Shown here: in pieces, positions 15,505 through 24,321 of the stretch
Layout: each line of letters opens with the position of its first letter
Numbering within the stretch: position 1 is the stretch's first letter
DNA from: an uncultured Flavobacteriales bacterium
GTDB taxonomy: Bacteria; Bacteroidota; Bacteroidia; Flavobacteriales; Crocinitomicaceae
Assembly: GCA_946479985.1 (NCBI GenBank)
Contig: CAMLIF010000012.1
Location: 1 to 57,001 of the forward strand
Length of the DNA: 57,001 nt
Reading direction: 5' to 3'
The notes under the pieces: generated by a model
The model's database searches: none
Told to the model about the DNA's origin: nothing
Seen by the model: only the letters and a program-made list of their open reading frames with translations
Position numbers and translations under genes: made by a program

Positions 15505-18500
15505 TTAGTTTTTCTTCTTGGATGGAAGTTTGATCTTGTTAAAGGATTCCAATACCCAGCGGAACCAATCGTAATATAAAGAAATGATCAGAATAATAGT
15601 CATTCCCCAAAGGACCATAAAGTTTGCCCAGAAGGTACTGATTCTTACTCCAAAGAAATATTTCTGGTATGAATAGAATGGTGCATCCAGGAAACGTTTT
15701 CCAACCGGATCAATATAGAGCGGATCATCTTTCTGAAGAATTTCGTCATCCGTAACAATTGCTTTCTGAACTTCCGTCCGGCTCGTTACAATATCCATCA
15801 AACTTTCATTCGAAAACAGATTCTGTGAAGCCTGGAAATTTTTGTCACCTGTTTTCGCAATCAGGTACTCAATTTTAGTCGATACACGGTTAAAATTTTC
15901 AATGTATTGTTTTTTCAGAATCTCTATCCAGTTATTGATGGCAGATTGTACTTTCCCTGAAGGCTGCCCCGGTTTCAATGCTTTTAAGTTCTCTAAACAA
16001 TCCTGGCAACTCAGATTTGACCATTTTTTACTTTCCTTGGTGATTTCATTGATCAAAATGTGCTGTGCTCTTGAATAGTCGCGTTCAGAAGATTTGTTAT
16101 TTGCTAATATGTCTAACTGTTTTCTCATTTCCGGAATCCAGTAGTCACGCATCCAGCCACTGTTGCTTTTCTCCTGGTTCAGCTCAAAATACTGGCTTTC
16201 ATGCGCATTCTCTTTTGCCTGAACTACGGCCAATGCTTCGTATGCCCAGCGTGAAGCCATTGCATTTCCAATCCATGGAACTTCATTGGTGTTCGAGAAA
16301 ATAGGGTGCAGCTTATCAAATTTCACAATAACTCCTGAAAAGAGCAGTTGGGGGATGATCAGTAACGGAACGGTGATGTAAATTACTTTCGCGGAATTGA
16401 ACCCGGATGAAATATTCAATCCAAGCACGTTAGCCATACACGAAGTAGAGAACAAGATTAACCAATATTCCAGCCACATTCCATGAATTTCAAGTATCAG
16501 ATTTCCAACTATCACGAAAAACGCAGCCTGCAGCGCCGAAATAATGAACATGATCAGGATCTTCGACCACAAATAGGAACCTCTTGACAGATTTAAGAAA
16601 CTCTCACGCTTCAGGATTTTCTTATCCTTGATGATTTCTTCAGCCGCAACGGTTAATCCAAGGAAAAGCGCCACAACCACTGAAATGAATAAGTATTGTG
16701 GTAAGTTCTCGTTTGCGTAGAAAATATATTCTTTGACTCCTTTTTCATTTGTATTGAAGAACTTCACGAAAAAAGCCAGGATAACAGCCAAAAGCGGCGC
16801 TTCCAGCATATTAATAAGCATGTACTGACGATTCGCCAGTTTACTCAATACATCGCGCAGGAAGAATACTTTAAACTGAGCCAGTTTCCCCGCTATTTTT
16901 GAAGTTCCCTGAACCGGATTCTTTATTTCAGGAATAGCTTCTTTGGTATTGTTTGTAATGAAACGCTGGTTCCATTCTTTCGGAGATACTTTTCGGTATT
17001 TCGTTTGGTTTCCGTATTCGTCAACAACCTTTGCTTCTATAATATTGAAGATTTGTTCCGGATTCACATTACCACAAATCGGACATTCGCGCTCATTGGC
17101 GTTTACGTGATGTACGTGCGTTTTGAAATAAACTACCGCATCAATAGGGTTTCCGTCGAAAATAGGGTAGCCGCCCTGATCAAGAATCAGAAGCTTATCG
17201 AACATCTTGAAAATGTCTGAAGATGGCTGATGAATTACGACGAAAATGAGTTTTCCTTTCAGCGCCAACTCCTTCAACATGTCCATAATGTTCTCAGAAT
17301 CGCGTGATGACAAACCAGACGTTGGCTCATCAACAAACATAACCGCTGGTTCGCGAATGAGTTCAAGGGCAATATTCAGTCGTTTACGCTGTCCGCCCGA
17401 AATCGTTTTATCCAGCGGCGAGCCTACTTTCAAATGTTTTACTTCTCCCAGTCCGATATCAGAAAGCAGGTCGAGTACCTTTTTCTTAATTTGTGTTTCG
17501 GAAAGATCGCTGAAACACAATTTGGCATTGAAATATAAATTCTGGAATACAGAAAGTTCTTCTATCAGCAAGTCGTCCTGTGATACAAAACCAATAACAC
17601 CTTCCAGTTTGGATTTCTCTTTGTGAAGATCAACTCCGTTAATGGTAATTGCTCCTAAAGATGGTATGTAATTACCGTTCAGAACATTCAGGAAAGTGGA
17701 TTTTCCCGCACCTGAACCTCCCATTACTCCGATGAGATTTCCACTTTGTTCTGTAAAATTGATCTCATGTAAACCAACTTTTCCGTTTTTAAAGTGGAAC
17801 TGCATGTTCTCTACTTTAAATGTGAGCGGATCAAGATTTTGGTCTTTCAGGAAACGTGAAATTACATCACTGTAATAGATGGGCGAACTTTTCGAAGTAC
17901 GAAGGGTAGAGCCCTGGTTCAGAATATGATTACGATCATTAAAAACCGTTTGCCCGTTGAGGGTTATCTCATCTGTTCCGAAATATCTGAAGAATACTAT
18001 ATTGATACTCTCCATGCGCACAATCCGAATAGAACCGTCGATTCCTGCATGAGTTAATTGTTTGGCAGTTGCCAGATTTATTTCACGACTGGAAACATAC
18101 ATGAAGTTTTCCTCGTCCAGCAGAGTAGAAGCGGGTTCTTCAATAAAACTCTTAAGTTGTGTGTATTCTTTGTCGGAAATATTAAAGGATTCTGCCACCG
18201 TATGAACGAATTCCTGTTCCTGTTCGTGAACATGATCATTGGCGTGAATAAATTCGAAAATCCGAAGCAGCACGATCATTTTCTGGCGCTGCGTCAACTC
18301 CTCATTGATTTGAGAACAAATACGAAGAACTTTTACTGAATTTACAGATGTACGTTTACGTTCACCATCTTTTTTTGCAGAACCGGCATGGTGAACAGCG
18401 AGAAATTCCTCAAACATTTCAAGGTATTTCTTTATCAGTGCTTCATTCAACTCGGAGCGCAAGAATCCTTCAACAATTCTCCTGCCGTTTGAAGATGCAA

Positions 18501-18588
18501 CAGATTCGGGAGATGCTTCGGTAACTTCATCAACTTTGGCGATAATTGCAAATAGCTGCATCAACGCGCGAAGTATGCGTTCACTCAT
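15505..18588 (-). CDS. TerB-like/ABCG fusion: ABC transporter ATPase-permease
   Basis: This 1027-residue protein joins several parts. Residues 1-150 are helical and acidic, with FEFIHANDHVHEQEQEFVHTVAESF resembling a TerB-like tellurite-resistance domain. Residues about 155-250 form a beta-rich, FHA-like segment (weak call). An ABC ATPase follows: Walker A GGSGAGKST (290-298), signature ISGGQRKR (396-403), Walker B VMFVDEP (416-422) and switch HQP (453-455). A CPIC pair at 502-505 lies before the permease. Membrane segments lie near 588-608, 633-650, 674-697, 709-725, 738-754 and 985-1005. The loop at about 755-985 probably faces the periplasm and holds CQDC (861-864). The ATPase-then-permease order is that of ABCG half-transporters, which work as dimers. 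The substrate is unknown. Confidence 0.88.
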   Translation of the reverse strand: MSERILRALMQLFAIIAKVDEVTEASPESVASSNGRRIVEGFLRSELNEALIKKYLEMFEEFLAVHHAGSAKKDGERKRTSVNSVKVLRICSQINEELTQRQKMIVLLRIFEFIHANDHVHEQEQEFVHTVAESFNISDKEYTQLKSFIEEPASTLLDEENFMYVSSREINLATAKQLTHAGIDGSIRIVRMESINIVFFRYFGTDEITLNGQTVFNDRNHILNQGSTLRTSKSSPIYYSDVISRFLKDQNLDPLTFKVENMQFHFKNGKVGLHEINFTEQSGNLIGVMGGSGAGKSTFLNVLNGNYIPSLGAITINGVDLHKEKSKLEGVIGFVSQDDLLIEELSVFQNLYFNAKLCFSDLSETQIKKKVLDLLSDIGLGEVKHLKVGSPLDKTISGGQRKRLNIALELIREPAVMFVDEPTSGLSSRDSENIMDMLKELALKGKLIFVVIHQPSSDIFKMFDKLLILDQGGYPIFDGNPIDAVVYFKTHVHHVNANERECPICGNVNPEQIFNIIEAKVVDEYGNQTKYRKVSPKEWNQRFITNNTKEAIPEIKNPVQGTSKIAGKLAQFKVFFLRDVLSKLANRQYMLINMLEAPLLAVILAFFVKFFNTNEKGVKEYIFYANENLPQYLFISVVVALFLGLTVAAEEIIKDKKILKRESFLNLSRGSYLWSKILIMFIISALQAAFFVIVGNLILEIHGMWLEYWLILFSTSCMANVLGLNISSGFNSAKVIYITVPLLIIPQLLFSGVIVKFDKLHPIFSNTNEVPWIGNAMASRWAYEALAVVQAKENAHESQYFELNQEKSNSGWMRDYWIPEMRKQLDILANNKSSERDYSRAQHILINEITKESKKWSNLSCQDCLENLKALKPGQPSGKVQSAINNWIEILKKQYIENFNRVSTKIEYLIAKTGDKNFQASQNLFSNESLMDIVTSRTEVQKAIVTDDEILQKDDPLYIDPVGKRFLDAPFYSYQKYFFGVRISTFWANFMVLWGMTIILIISLYYDWFRWVLESFNKIKLPSKKKN

Positions 18589-18632
18589 GGGGCTTTGTAC
18601 TTTTCGTTATAGCGTGTAGTCTAATTCTGTTT

Positions 18633-19058
18633 TTATTTTTTGAAACCAATCATCATTATGGCACATCCGGTAACTTTTTTATCCAGGTCTAATTCTGTTT
18701 CAATAACTACGGGAATGGTTTTCGCAACTTTAAAATCCCAGTAAGCCGAGTTTTTATATTTTTTATTTGTGAAGAGGATGTTTCCGTCTAAATCTTTCAC
18801 AGTAAAAATCACAAAAGCATCGTCTGTTCCTGCAGTACATGCAATCCGGTAAGTGGATCCGCCGAAGAAAGTGGTTTTAAACTCGGCTTTCTGACGATCA
18901 AGCAATGCAGTGTAAACTTGCCCGTCGGAAACAAAATCCCCCTTTTTTCCTTTTAATATTTTCTCACATTCTTTAACCAGTGCGTCACAATTTTGTTGTG
19001 CAAATGTGGCCATTGACATCCCGAAAACGGCAACAAATAGAACTATAGCGTTTCTCAT
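18633..19058 (-). CDS. Small secreted protein of unknown function
   Basis: This 141-residue protein has a signal peptide (MRNAIVLFVAVFGMSMATFAQ) and three cysteines in the mature part (CDALVKEC and CTAG), with another near the end (GCAIMMIGFKK). The rest is beta-rich (YRIACTAGTDDAFVIFTVKDLDGNILF), suggesting a small beta sandwich in the periplasm. It lies 10 bp downstream of the lipoprotein gene at 19069-19956 in the same direction, so the two are almost certainly co-transcribed, and the ABC transporter gene follows 44 bp later. A shared envelope role is plausible but not shown. I do not recognise the family. Confidence 0.75.
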   Translation of the reverse strand: MRNAIVLFVAVFGMSMATFAQQNCDALVKECEKILKGKKGDFVSDGQVYTALLDRQKAEFKTTFFGGSTYRIACTAGTDDAFVIFTVKDLDGNILFTNKKYKNSAYWDFKVAKTIPVVIETELDLDKKVTGCAIMMIGFKK

Positions 19059-19068
19059 TATTCAAAAA

Positions 19069-19956
19069 TTAAGCAGTGATTGATTCACGGATATTTCCGA
19101 TCTTTTGGTAAATGAAGTTCAAAGTATTTGACTCCACTTCAACTTTCGTTTTGTGCTGAAGAATTGTTAATTTTTTAGCAGCAATTGTTTTTGGACGAAC
19201 AAAGTCGTAAGTGATATTGATATCGTCAAAATATCCTTTCAAATCCTTCATATCACTGATAAGCTCATCAAACTTACCACCTTTATTGTAAGCAGTTAAG
19301 ATATCAATGATTGAATTCAGCGTTTCTTTTTGCTCACCGATACGTTCCAAAATTTTCGGATTGTTTACCGTTTTATTGATCTCACATGCCAGGTAAAGTG
19401 ATTCTATCCACCCACCGACAAGAATCAACGCCGAAGTTGACTTACGCTCATTTGATTTCAAATAATTATCCGCTTTTTTGAAGGCATCGGAAACAATCAT
19501 CATCATGGAATCTTTGTCTGTGCTGTTTTTCTCAAAACGCGACATAAACGATTTGTCAAAAGCACCTTCCAAACCTAACGAGCTTGTCAGCTTTTCAACG
19601 TTCGAGAGGTATTGCAGCGAAAGACTATTTTGCTTGTAAATAGAGATATACCCTAAATCCGTACCGTAAATACCCAAATTCAATGCTTTTTGCATTTCCG
19701 TTGTGTAAGTGTCAATATTCTCCAGTGGATTTAAAAGATTTGCATCGAAAGGAGCCTTTACTTCTTCCAAAAGCATTGCCGTTTGCATCGGCGAAGGAAT
19801 TGAAAATATCTTTCCGTCGAAATTGGTGTTCAACGAACTATTCGGATCGATAATGTCTTTGTCAATATCTTTCTTTGTCGAATCGTCACTGGAACCGCAG
19901 CCAACCGACAACCCTAATAATATTCCCAGAGCAAGGATAGTTTGAGTTGTTTTCAT
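19069..19956 (-). CDS. Lipoprotein of unknown function
   Basis: This 295-residue protein has a lipoprotein signal peptide (ILLGLSVGCGSSDDS) with Asp/Ser after the cysteine. The mature region is mostly helix (SLGLEGAFDKSFMSRFEKNSTDKDSMMMIVSDAFKKADNYLKSNERKS is the central stretch, quoted here only by its ends SLGLEG and NERKS), and ends in amphipathic helices. A family of helical Bacteroidota lipoproteins looks like this, but I cannot name it. It is the first gene of a probable minus-strand operon with the small secreted protein and perhaps the TerB-like/ABCG transporter gene. No good promoter consensus is seen upstream. Confidence 0.75.
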   Translation of the reverse strand: MKTTQTILALGILLGLSVGCGSSDDSTKKDIDKDIIDPNSSLNTNFDGKIFSIPSPMQTAMLLEEVKAPFDANLLNPLENIDTYTTEMQKALNLGIYGTDLGYISIYKQNSLSLQYLSNVEKLTSSLGLEGAFDKSFMSRFEKNSTDKDSMMMIVSDAFKKADNYLKSNERKSTSALILVGGWIESLYLACEINKTVNNPKILERIGEQKETLNSIIDILTAYNKGGKFDELISDMKDLKGYFDDINITYDFVRPKTIAAKKLTILQHKTKVEVESNTLNFIYQKIGNIRESITA

Positions 19957-20189
19957 AGCGTTTAAGTAAAATGTTTATTTGTTTACGAAAATAGTTAAAA
20001 TTCGATAAGTACGACTTTAACATCGGCAAATGTTGTAAACACAACTGCAAAGTTCCTGAAATGTGAATTAAGTGTGTTTTAGTTGAACGAAAAAAAGGTG
20101 TGTTTTTCAGATACTGAGAAACAGTAGAAAAAAAGCATTTTCTTCTTATTTGTATCGTGCTTTACAACTCAGCAGAGTCTTTTTTCTGC

Positions 20190-20197
20190 TATTTTTG
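20190..20197 (+). promoter_or_regulatory. -7 box upstream of hemB
   Basis: TATTTTTG matches TAnnTTTG, 28 bp before the hemB start. The inverted repeat AGCAGA (20172-20177) and TCTGCT (20186-20191) overlaps it and might be an operator, but the arms are short. The 269-bp gap 19957-20225 holds nothing else I can assign. Confidence 0.5.
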
Positions 20198-20225
20198 CAC
20201 CGAACTCAGCTTTTAAATTATCGGT

Positions 20226-21197
20226 ATGCAAATTCGTCCCAGAAGAAACAGAAAAAGTGCAGCAATCAGAGCAATGGTAGAGGAAACTCAACTCGGACCT
20301 CAACACTTAATTTATCCTTTGTTTTTAAAGGACGGAAAAAATATTCAGGACGAAGTTTCTTCCATGCCCGGAAATTACCGCTGGAGTTTGGATAAATTAC
20401 TCCCCGAATTTGAGAAATGGATGAATCTTGGTATTCATACATTTGATCTTTTCCCTGCAGTTGATGAGCATTTGAAAGATCAAATAGGAAGTTATTCGTA
20501 TGCCGACGAGAATTTTTACCTGCATGTGATCAGAACGTTGAAAGAGAAATTCCCGGAAGCAGTTTTAATGTCAGATGTAGCTTTAGACCCTTATTCCTCG
20601 GATGGTCACGACGGTTTGGTAATTGACGGAAAAATTGTAAACGACCCAACGCTGGACATTTTAGGAAGAATGTCTGTTGCGCAGGCTCAGGCCGGAATTG
20701 ATATTATTGGTCCGTCGGATATGATGGACGGCAGAGTAGGTTTTATTCGTGATGAATTGGATGCAGCAGGATTCCAGGATGTTTCCATTATGTCGTACAC
20801 GGCAAAATACGCAAGCGCCTTTTACGGTCCGTTCCGCGATGCATTGAATTCTGCACCGAAATCGGGCGATAAGAAAACGTACCAAATGAATCCGGCGAAT
20901 AAACGCGAAGCTTTGATTGAAGCGGAACTGGATGTTGCGGAAGGAGCAGATTTCATTATGGTGAAACCGGCACTTTGTTATTTAGACATCATTCATTTGT
21001 TGAAGGAAAACTTTGCGACACCAATTACGGCTTACAATGTGAGCGGTGAATGTGCTATGGTTTATGCAGCGGCAAAAAACGGCTGGCTTGATTACGACAG
21101 AGCGGTAATGGAAATGTTGTTAAGTATTCGCAGAGCCGGCGCAGATGGTATTTTGACCTATTTTGCTCCACATGCGGCGAAGTTGATGAAAGGTTAA
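20226..21197 (+). CDS. hemB: Delta-aminolevulinic acid dehydratase (porphobilinogen synthase)
   Basis: This 323-residue enzyme condenses two 5-aminolevulinate molecules to porphobilinogen in haem synthesis, in the cytoplasm. The length is normal. The two active-site lysines are visible: K194 in SYTAKYASAFYGPFRDA and K247 in IMVKPALCYLD. At the metal site the sequence reads DVALDPYSSDGHDG (about 117-130): the three zinc cysteines of the E. coli type are replaced by aspartates, so this is the Mg-dependent, non-zinc form. The gene stands alone, convergent with the propeller gene at 21260. Confidence 0.96.
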   Translation: MQIRPRRNRKSAAIRAMVEETQLGPQHLIYPLFLKDGKNIQDEVSSMPGNYRWSLDKLLPEFEKWMNLGIHTFDLFPAVDEHLKDQIGSYSYADENFYLHVIRTLKEKFPEAVLMSDVALDPYSSDGHDGLVIDGKIVNDPTLDILGRMSVAQAQAGIDIIGPSDMMDGRVGFIRDELDAAGFQDVSIMSYTAKYASAFYGPFRDALNSAPKSGDKKTYQMNPANKREALIEAELDVAEGADFIMVKPALCYLDIIHLLKENFATPITAYNVSGECAMVYAAAKNGWLDYDRAVMEMLLSIRRAGADGILTYFAPHAAKLMKG

Positions 21198-21259
21198 TTA
21201 ATAAGTCAAAAATCGAAAACGGATTCATTTTCTCTCAGCTTGATGCGTTAGTATTAAGC

Positions 21260-22405
21260 CTATTCCGAATATAATGTGAAGATTTTTTTGTTATTCGCTA
21301 TATTTTTAGTGTCACAGCTGCTTAATCCCATTCCCCGCGTTCCGATCCACAGTTTTCCGGATTTATCGGCTAACAGATTAAAAACCGAATTACCGGGAAG
21401 CCCTTCTTTCACGGTGTAATTGGTGAACGATGAATCGGAGGGATGATAGCACCAAAGTCCTCCGAAGTCCTCACGCTGCGTCATATCGCTATATTCCGTA
21501 CCGAACCAAATGTTACCTGATGGATCTTGTTTTATTGATAGAACTGCGCAAGTACTGAAAATAGTTGTTTTTGGAAAGTAGTTGACAAATGTCCTTTCAT
21601 CCTGGATATTTGCAGATGGAGTGTAGCGATAAACTCCCTGATCTCGTGAACCAAACCACAGATTCCCCGCTTTGTCTTCCATCATAGCTGCAAACCAGAG
21701 ATTATTTTCAGGAGTGTAATTAACGACCGAAGTACCGTCAAAAACGCACAATCCTTCAAACCAGGTAGTAAACCAGACAAAACCTTGCTTATCTTGTAAA
21801 ATGGAGGTGACAGCTGCAAGTTTCAGATTATTCGGATTGTCTATGTAATCGTATTGAAGAAATTGAGTAAAAAGTTGCTCAGATTCGTCAGGGACATCTA
21901 AATTACAATAGAATACGCCATCTCCTGTTCCTACCCATAATCTATAGGCTCGATCCATGTATAAGCTCCAGATTTCTCTTTTTACTTCGGTTTTCTCCTT
22001 CGATTCCTGGAAATAAGTTGAATTATTGATGAAAATGGGAATAGGAGAAAATAGTTTTTTCTCAACTGTTGAATCTGTTGATTTTGAGTCGTATTTACAA
22101 AGTCCGGCATTCGTCCCTAGCCAGATGTTTCCTTCGTGATCTTCAATAATTGAACGAACCGTATTGTCAGGCAAACCATCTTTCACGGTAAAATTAATGA
22201 AGCCTTCTTTTTCATTCGATGGGTTGTACCGGAAAAGCCCCTGATCTCCTATACCAAACCACAGATTTCCCGCTTGATCTTCTAAGCTGCAATTAATACT
22301 TGCCGCTTTATTTTTTACATTAAATTTTAGTTTTTGTCCGAATGAAGGAATAGCAAAAAGGACAATGAAAATCAATCCATAAACCGAGAAATGCATTGAT
22401 CTCAT
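21260..22405 (-). CDS. Secreted two-component-regulator-type propeller protein, no kinase domain
   Basis: From the ATG at 22405 the product has 381 residues with a signal peptide (HFSVYGLIFIVLFAIPSFGQ). The frame extends to 22432 inside the end of the VOC gene, and an ATG at 22396 is also possible. The mature part consists of repeated blades with the Reg_prop pattern, such as DQAGNLWFGIGDQGLFRYN, DHEGNIWLGTNAGLCKYD, DKAGNLWFGSRDQGVYRY and DKSGKLWIGTRGMGLS. These blades usually form the sensor of hybrid two-component proteins, but no membrane span or kinase follows, so it is a free secreted beta-propeller. It overlaps or nearly abuts the VOC gene, suggesting one transcript. Confidence 0.85.
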   Translation of the reverse strand: MRSMHFSVYGLIFIVLFAIPSFGQKLKFNVKNKAASINCSLEDQAGNLWFGIGDQGLFRYNPSNEKEGFINFTVKDGLPDNTVRSIIEDHEGNIWLGTNAGLCKYDSKSTDSTVEKKLFSPIPIFINNSTYFQESKEKTEVKREIWSLYMDRAYRLWVGTGDGVFYCNLDVPDESEQLFTQFLQYDYIDNPNNLKLAAVTSILQDKQGFVWFTTWFEGLCVFDGTSVVNYTPENNLWFAAMMEDKAGNLWFGSRDQGVYRYTPSANIQDERTFVNYFPKTTIFSTCAVLSIKQDPSGNIWFGTEYSDMTQREDFGGLWCYHPSDSSFTNYTVKEGLPGNSVFNLLADKSGKLWIGTRGMGLSSCDTKNIANNKKIFTLYSE

Positions 22406-22418
22406 CTTCAAAATATGT

Positions 22419-22835
22419 TTACTTCTTTGCACAATTAATCATCCATTTCACGCCAAACTTATCGTGAAACATCCCGAAGTAATCTCCCCATGGAGCTTCA
22501 CTCAAAGGAACAATGATGTTTCCGCCAACAGAAAGACTATTAAATAATCTGTCTGCTACTTCTCTGCTTTGGGGGTGGAACGACAAAGCAAAATTGTTTC
22601 CTTTCTGATATGGGCCACCCATGAAATCTACATGGTCGTTGCCCATTAAAGAAATATTATCAGGAGCTTCAAGTGCAATGTGCATTACTTTATTTCTGTC
22701 TGCTTCCGACATTTGGTCAGAATTTGGTGCTTCTCCAAAACGATTGATTCCTGTTATAGTCCCGCCCAAAGCTGCTTTGTAAAAGTTGAAAGCTTCTTCT
22801 GTGTTTCCGTTAAAAGTGATGTATGCTGTGATCAT
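22419..22835 (-). CDS. VOC family protein, PhnB/3-demethylubiquinone-methyltransferase-like fold
   Basis: This 138-residue protein has the small glyoxalase-type (vicinal oxygen chelate) domain of the PhnB-like group: ITAYITFNGNTEEAFNFYKAALGG at the N-terminus, GNDHVDFMGGPYQKGNNFALSFHPQ in the centre, and PWGDYFGMFHDKFGVKWMINC at the end. Proteins of this kind are often annotated as demethylubiquinone methyltransferase-like, but the true reaction is unknown. There is no signal peptide, so it is cytoplasmic. Its end lies 14 bp before the likely start of the propeller gene. Confidence 0.9.
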   Translation of the reverse strand: MITAYITFNGNTEEAFNFYKAALGGTITGINRFGEAPNSDQMSEADRNKVMHIALEAPDNISLMGNDHVDFMGGPYQKGNNFALSFHPQSREVADRLFNSLSVGGNIIVPLSEAPWGDYFGMFHDKFGVKWMINCAKK

Positions 22836-23050
22836 GACAACTCGTTTTGTGAGGAATAAATGTAGTGAATTTATGAGTAGCTGATTACAATTAATCAGTC
22901 ACTGATCATTCTTAATGGCTCAACTCTAGACTTTAACTGATGGGAAATGAATACACCCATGTATATAAGTATCTATTTAAAATAGAATCTTGATTGTTGA
23001 CTTGTAAAGAGTTTAAATAATCTTACTGCGGACAATAAGTCTATTACGTA

Positions 23051-23117
23051 AACCATTAAGGCATTAAGAGATTTAAGTTGTTTAGATTGCTAAATGTCCC
23101 TTAACTTCTTAATGGTT
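23051..23117. repeat. Intergenic inverted repeat
   Basis: AACCATTAAG (23051-23060) and CTTAATGGTT (23108-23117) are perfect 10-bp arms around 47 bp that contain further partly paired ATTAAG and CTTAA elements. The 372-bp gap 22836-23207 holds no gene I can support; apart from this hairpin it is AT-rich and unassigned. Confidence 0.65.
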
Positions 23118-23207
23118 ATTCAATAGTATGGGTTTTTCATTTGAGTTTACATTCATAATGAACCTAACGCATTTATCAATCACTATTTCAAAGTAGAGTC
23201 TTCGTAA

Positions 23208-23522
23208 TTAATTCGTTAGGGGCTTATTCACCCACAAATCATGAATCAATTCCAATTCATCTGCTTTTTCGATTTTCTCGCAGCAGCCGCGCATTTTTGC
23301 ACGCCATTCATGCGTATCGAATGTCGTTATATCAGATCTTTCCCAGGTTTCTTTATCCGGCCATTGCGCAATTCCGAAATAGGAGTTTTCTCCGGATCTG
23401 TAAAGTCGTGAACCCATGCTGCCGTTGTATCTGTAGATTAAATGGGTGACTTCTTCCCACGCTTTTTCAAACTCCGAATTACGTTCGGGAAACACTTCAA
23501 ATTTGTAACTGACAACGTACAT
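23208..23522 (-). CDS. Antibiotic biosynthesis monooxygenase-like (dimeric alpha/beta barrel) protein
   Basis: This 104-residue protein begins YVVSYKFEVFPERNSEFEKAWEEVTHLI, the strand-helix pattern of the ABM/dimeric alpha-beta-barrel family, and continues with GSMGSRLYRSGENSYFGIAQWPDKETWERSDI, the central strands. Some members are quinol monooxygenases or haem-degrading enzymes; others have no known role. The haem ligands of the IsdG type are not evident, so a specific function is not claimed. The protein is cytoplasmic and the gene stands alone. Confidence 0.85.
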   Translation of the reverse strand: MYVVSYKFEVFPERNSEFEKAWEEVTHLIYRYNGSMGSRLYRSGENSYFGIAQWPDKETWERSDITTFDTHEWRAKMRGCCEKIEKADELELIHDLWVNKPLTN

Positions 23523-23632
23523 CGGATTTCTTGTTAAGGTTATTTGGCAGTATGAAAGTAATAAACGGATTTCAATTGACTAAATTTATGTAGACTTGTT
23601 GGAAATGCTCCAATATAGGAGAACATACAAGT

Positions 23633-23648
23633 ATCCGCAGCCGCGGAT
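23633..23648. repeat. GC palindrome ATCCGC-AGCC-GCGGAT
   Basis: It is the second copy of the palindrome at 15287-15302, with a different loop. It lies 23 bp upstream of the lipoprotein gene start at 23671, so it may affect the 5' end of that transcript. Confidence 0.6.
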
Positions 23649-23670
23649 GGGAAATTTTAAAACGAACGTT

Positions 23671-24231
23671 ATGAAAAAGTTAGCTTTATATCTGATCCCA
23701 TTAATTGCAGGAAGTATTCTTGTTTCCTGCGGGGACGAATCGGAAAGCACGAAAGTGCAGAAAGAAGAGGTTACAAGTACTATTGCAGAAAAGAACGGAG
23801 TTTATTTTGAATCGTGGATCAAAGTATCCACAAAACCAAAAACGATTGCAAAAAAAACAGCTTATGTCTACTACGATTTGCATATTACTTACGAAAACAG
23901 ATCAAAAGATACTGTCTATTATCTTTCTACAACCTGTGCGGGGGATGCGAATCTGATAAGTGTAAAAGATAAAAGTGTTTTAATTGGTACGCGGGAACTA
24001 TGTAACGGTACAGGACCGAAAGTGAATAAGATAGCACCGCATAAAAAAGAAAGTGTTGTGCTGACAATCGGTGCGCTTGAAAACAAACATGCAATTGATT
24101 ACGCGTTTTACTTCCGGAAAGTGGATCCGAACTTTAGCGTTGATCAATTAAGTATCAAAGGTCCGGAATACAGTAAAAGTGCGAATTACGTGAAATTTAA
24201 AAGTAAGCTGCATCCTGTTCCGCAGGATTAA
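23671..24231 (+). CDS. Lipoprotein of unknown function
   Basis: From the ATG at 23671 the product has 186 residues and begins MKKLALYLIPLIAGSILVSC, a lipoprotein signal with lipobox ILVSC followed by Gly and Asp. The frame is open to 23596, but that part includes a GC palindrome and looks non-coding. The mature part is a beta-rich domain (YVYYDLHITYENRSKDTVYYLS, and VVLTIGALENKHAIDYAFYFRKV near the end) with Cys in TTCAG and ELCNGTG that could form a disulfide. It is probably attached to a membrane. I do not recognise a family. It is the only plus-strand gene between hemB and 30966. Confidence 0.75.
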   Translation: MKKLALYLIPLIAGSILVSCGDESESTKVQKEEVTSTIAEKNGVYFESWIKVSTKPKTIAKKTAYVYYDLHITYENRSKDTVYYLSTTCAGDANLISVKDKSVLIGTRELCNGTGPKVNKIAPHKKESVVLTIGALENKHAIDYAFYFRKVDPNFSVDQLSIKGPEYSKSANYVKFKSKLHPVPQD

Positions 24232-24321
24232 CAAACCAGAAAGTCGACATTATGGTTTATCAATTAGAAGCAGAGAGCCCTGTGCCAATCTGTCTTTTAG
24301 ATTAATGAGTTATAAGATTCA

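Noticed and set aside
21260..22405. Hybrid two-component sensor
   Set aside because: Reg_prop blades are present but no membrane span, histidine kinase or regulator domain follows.
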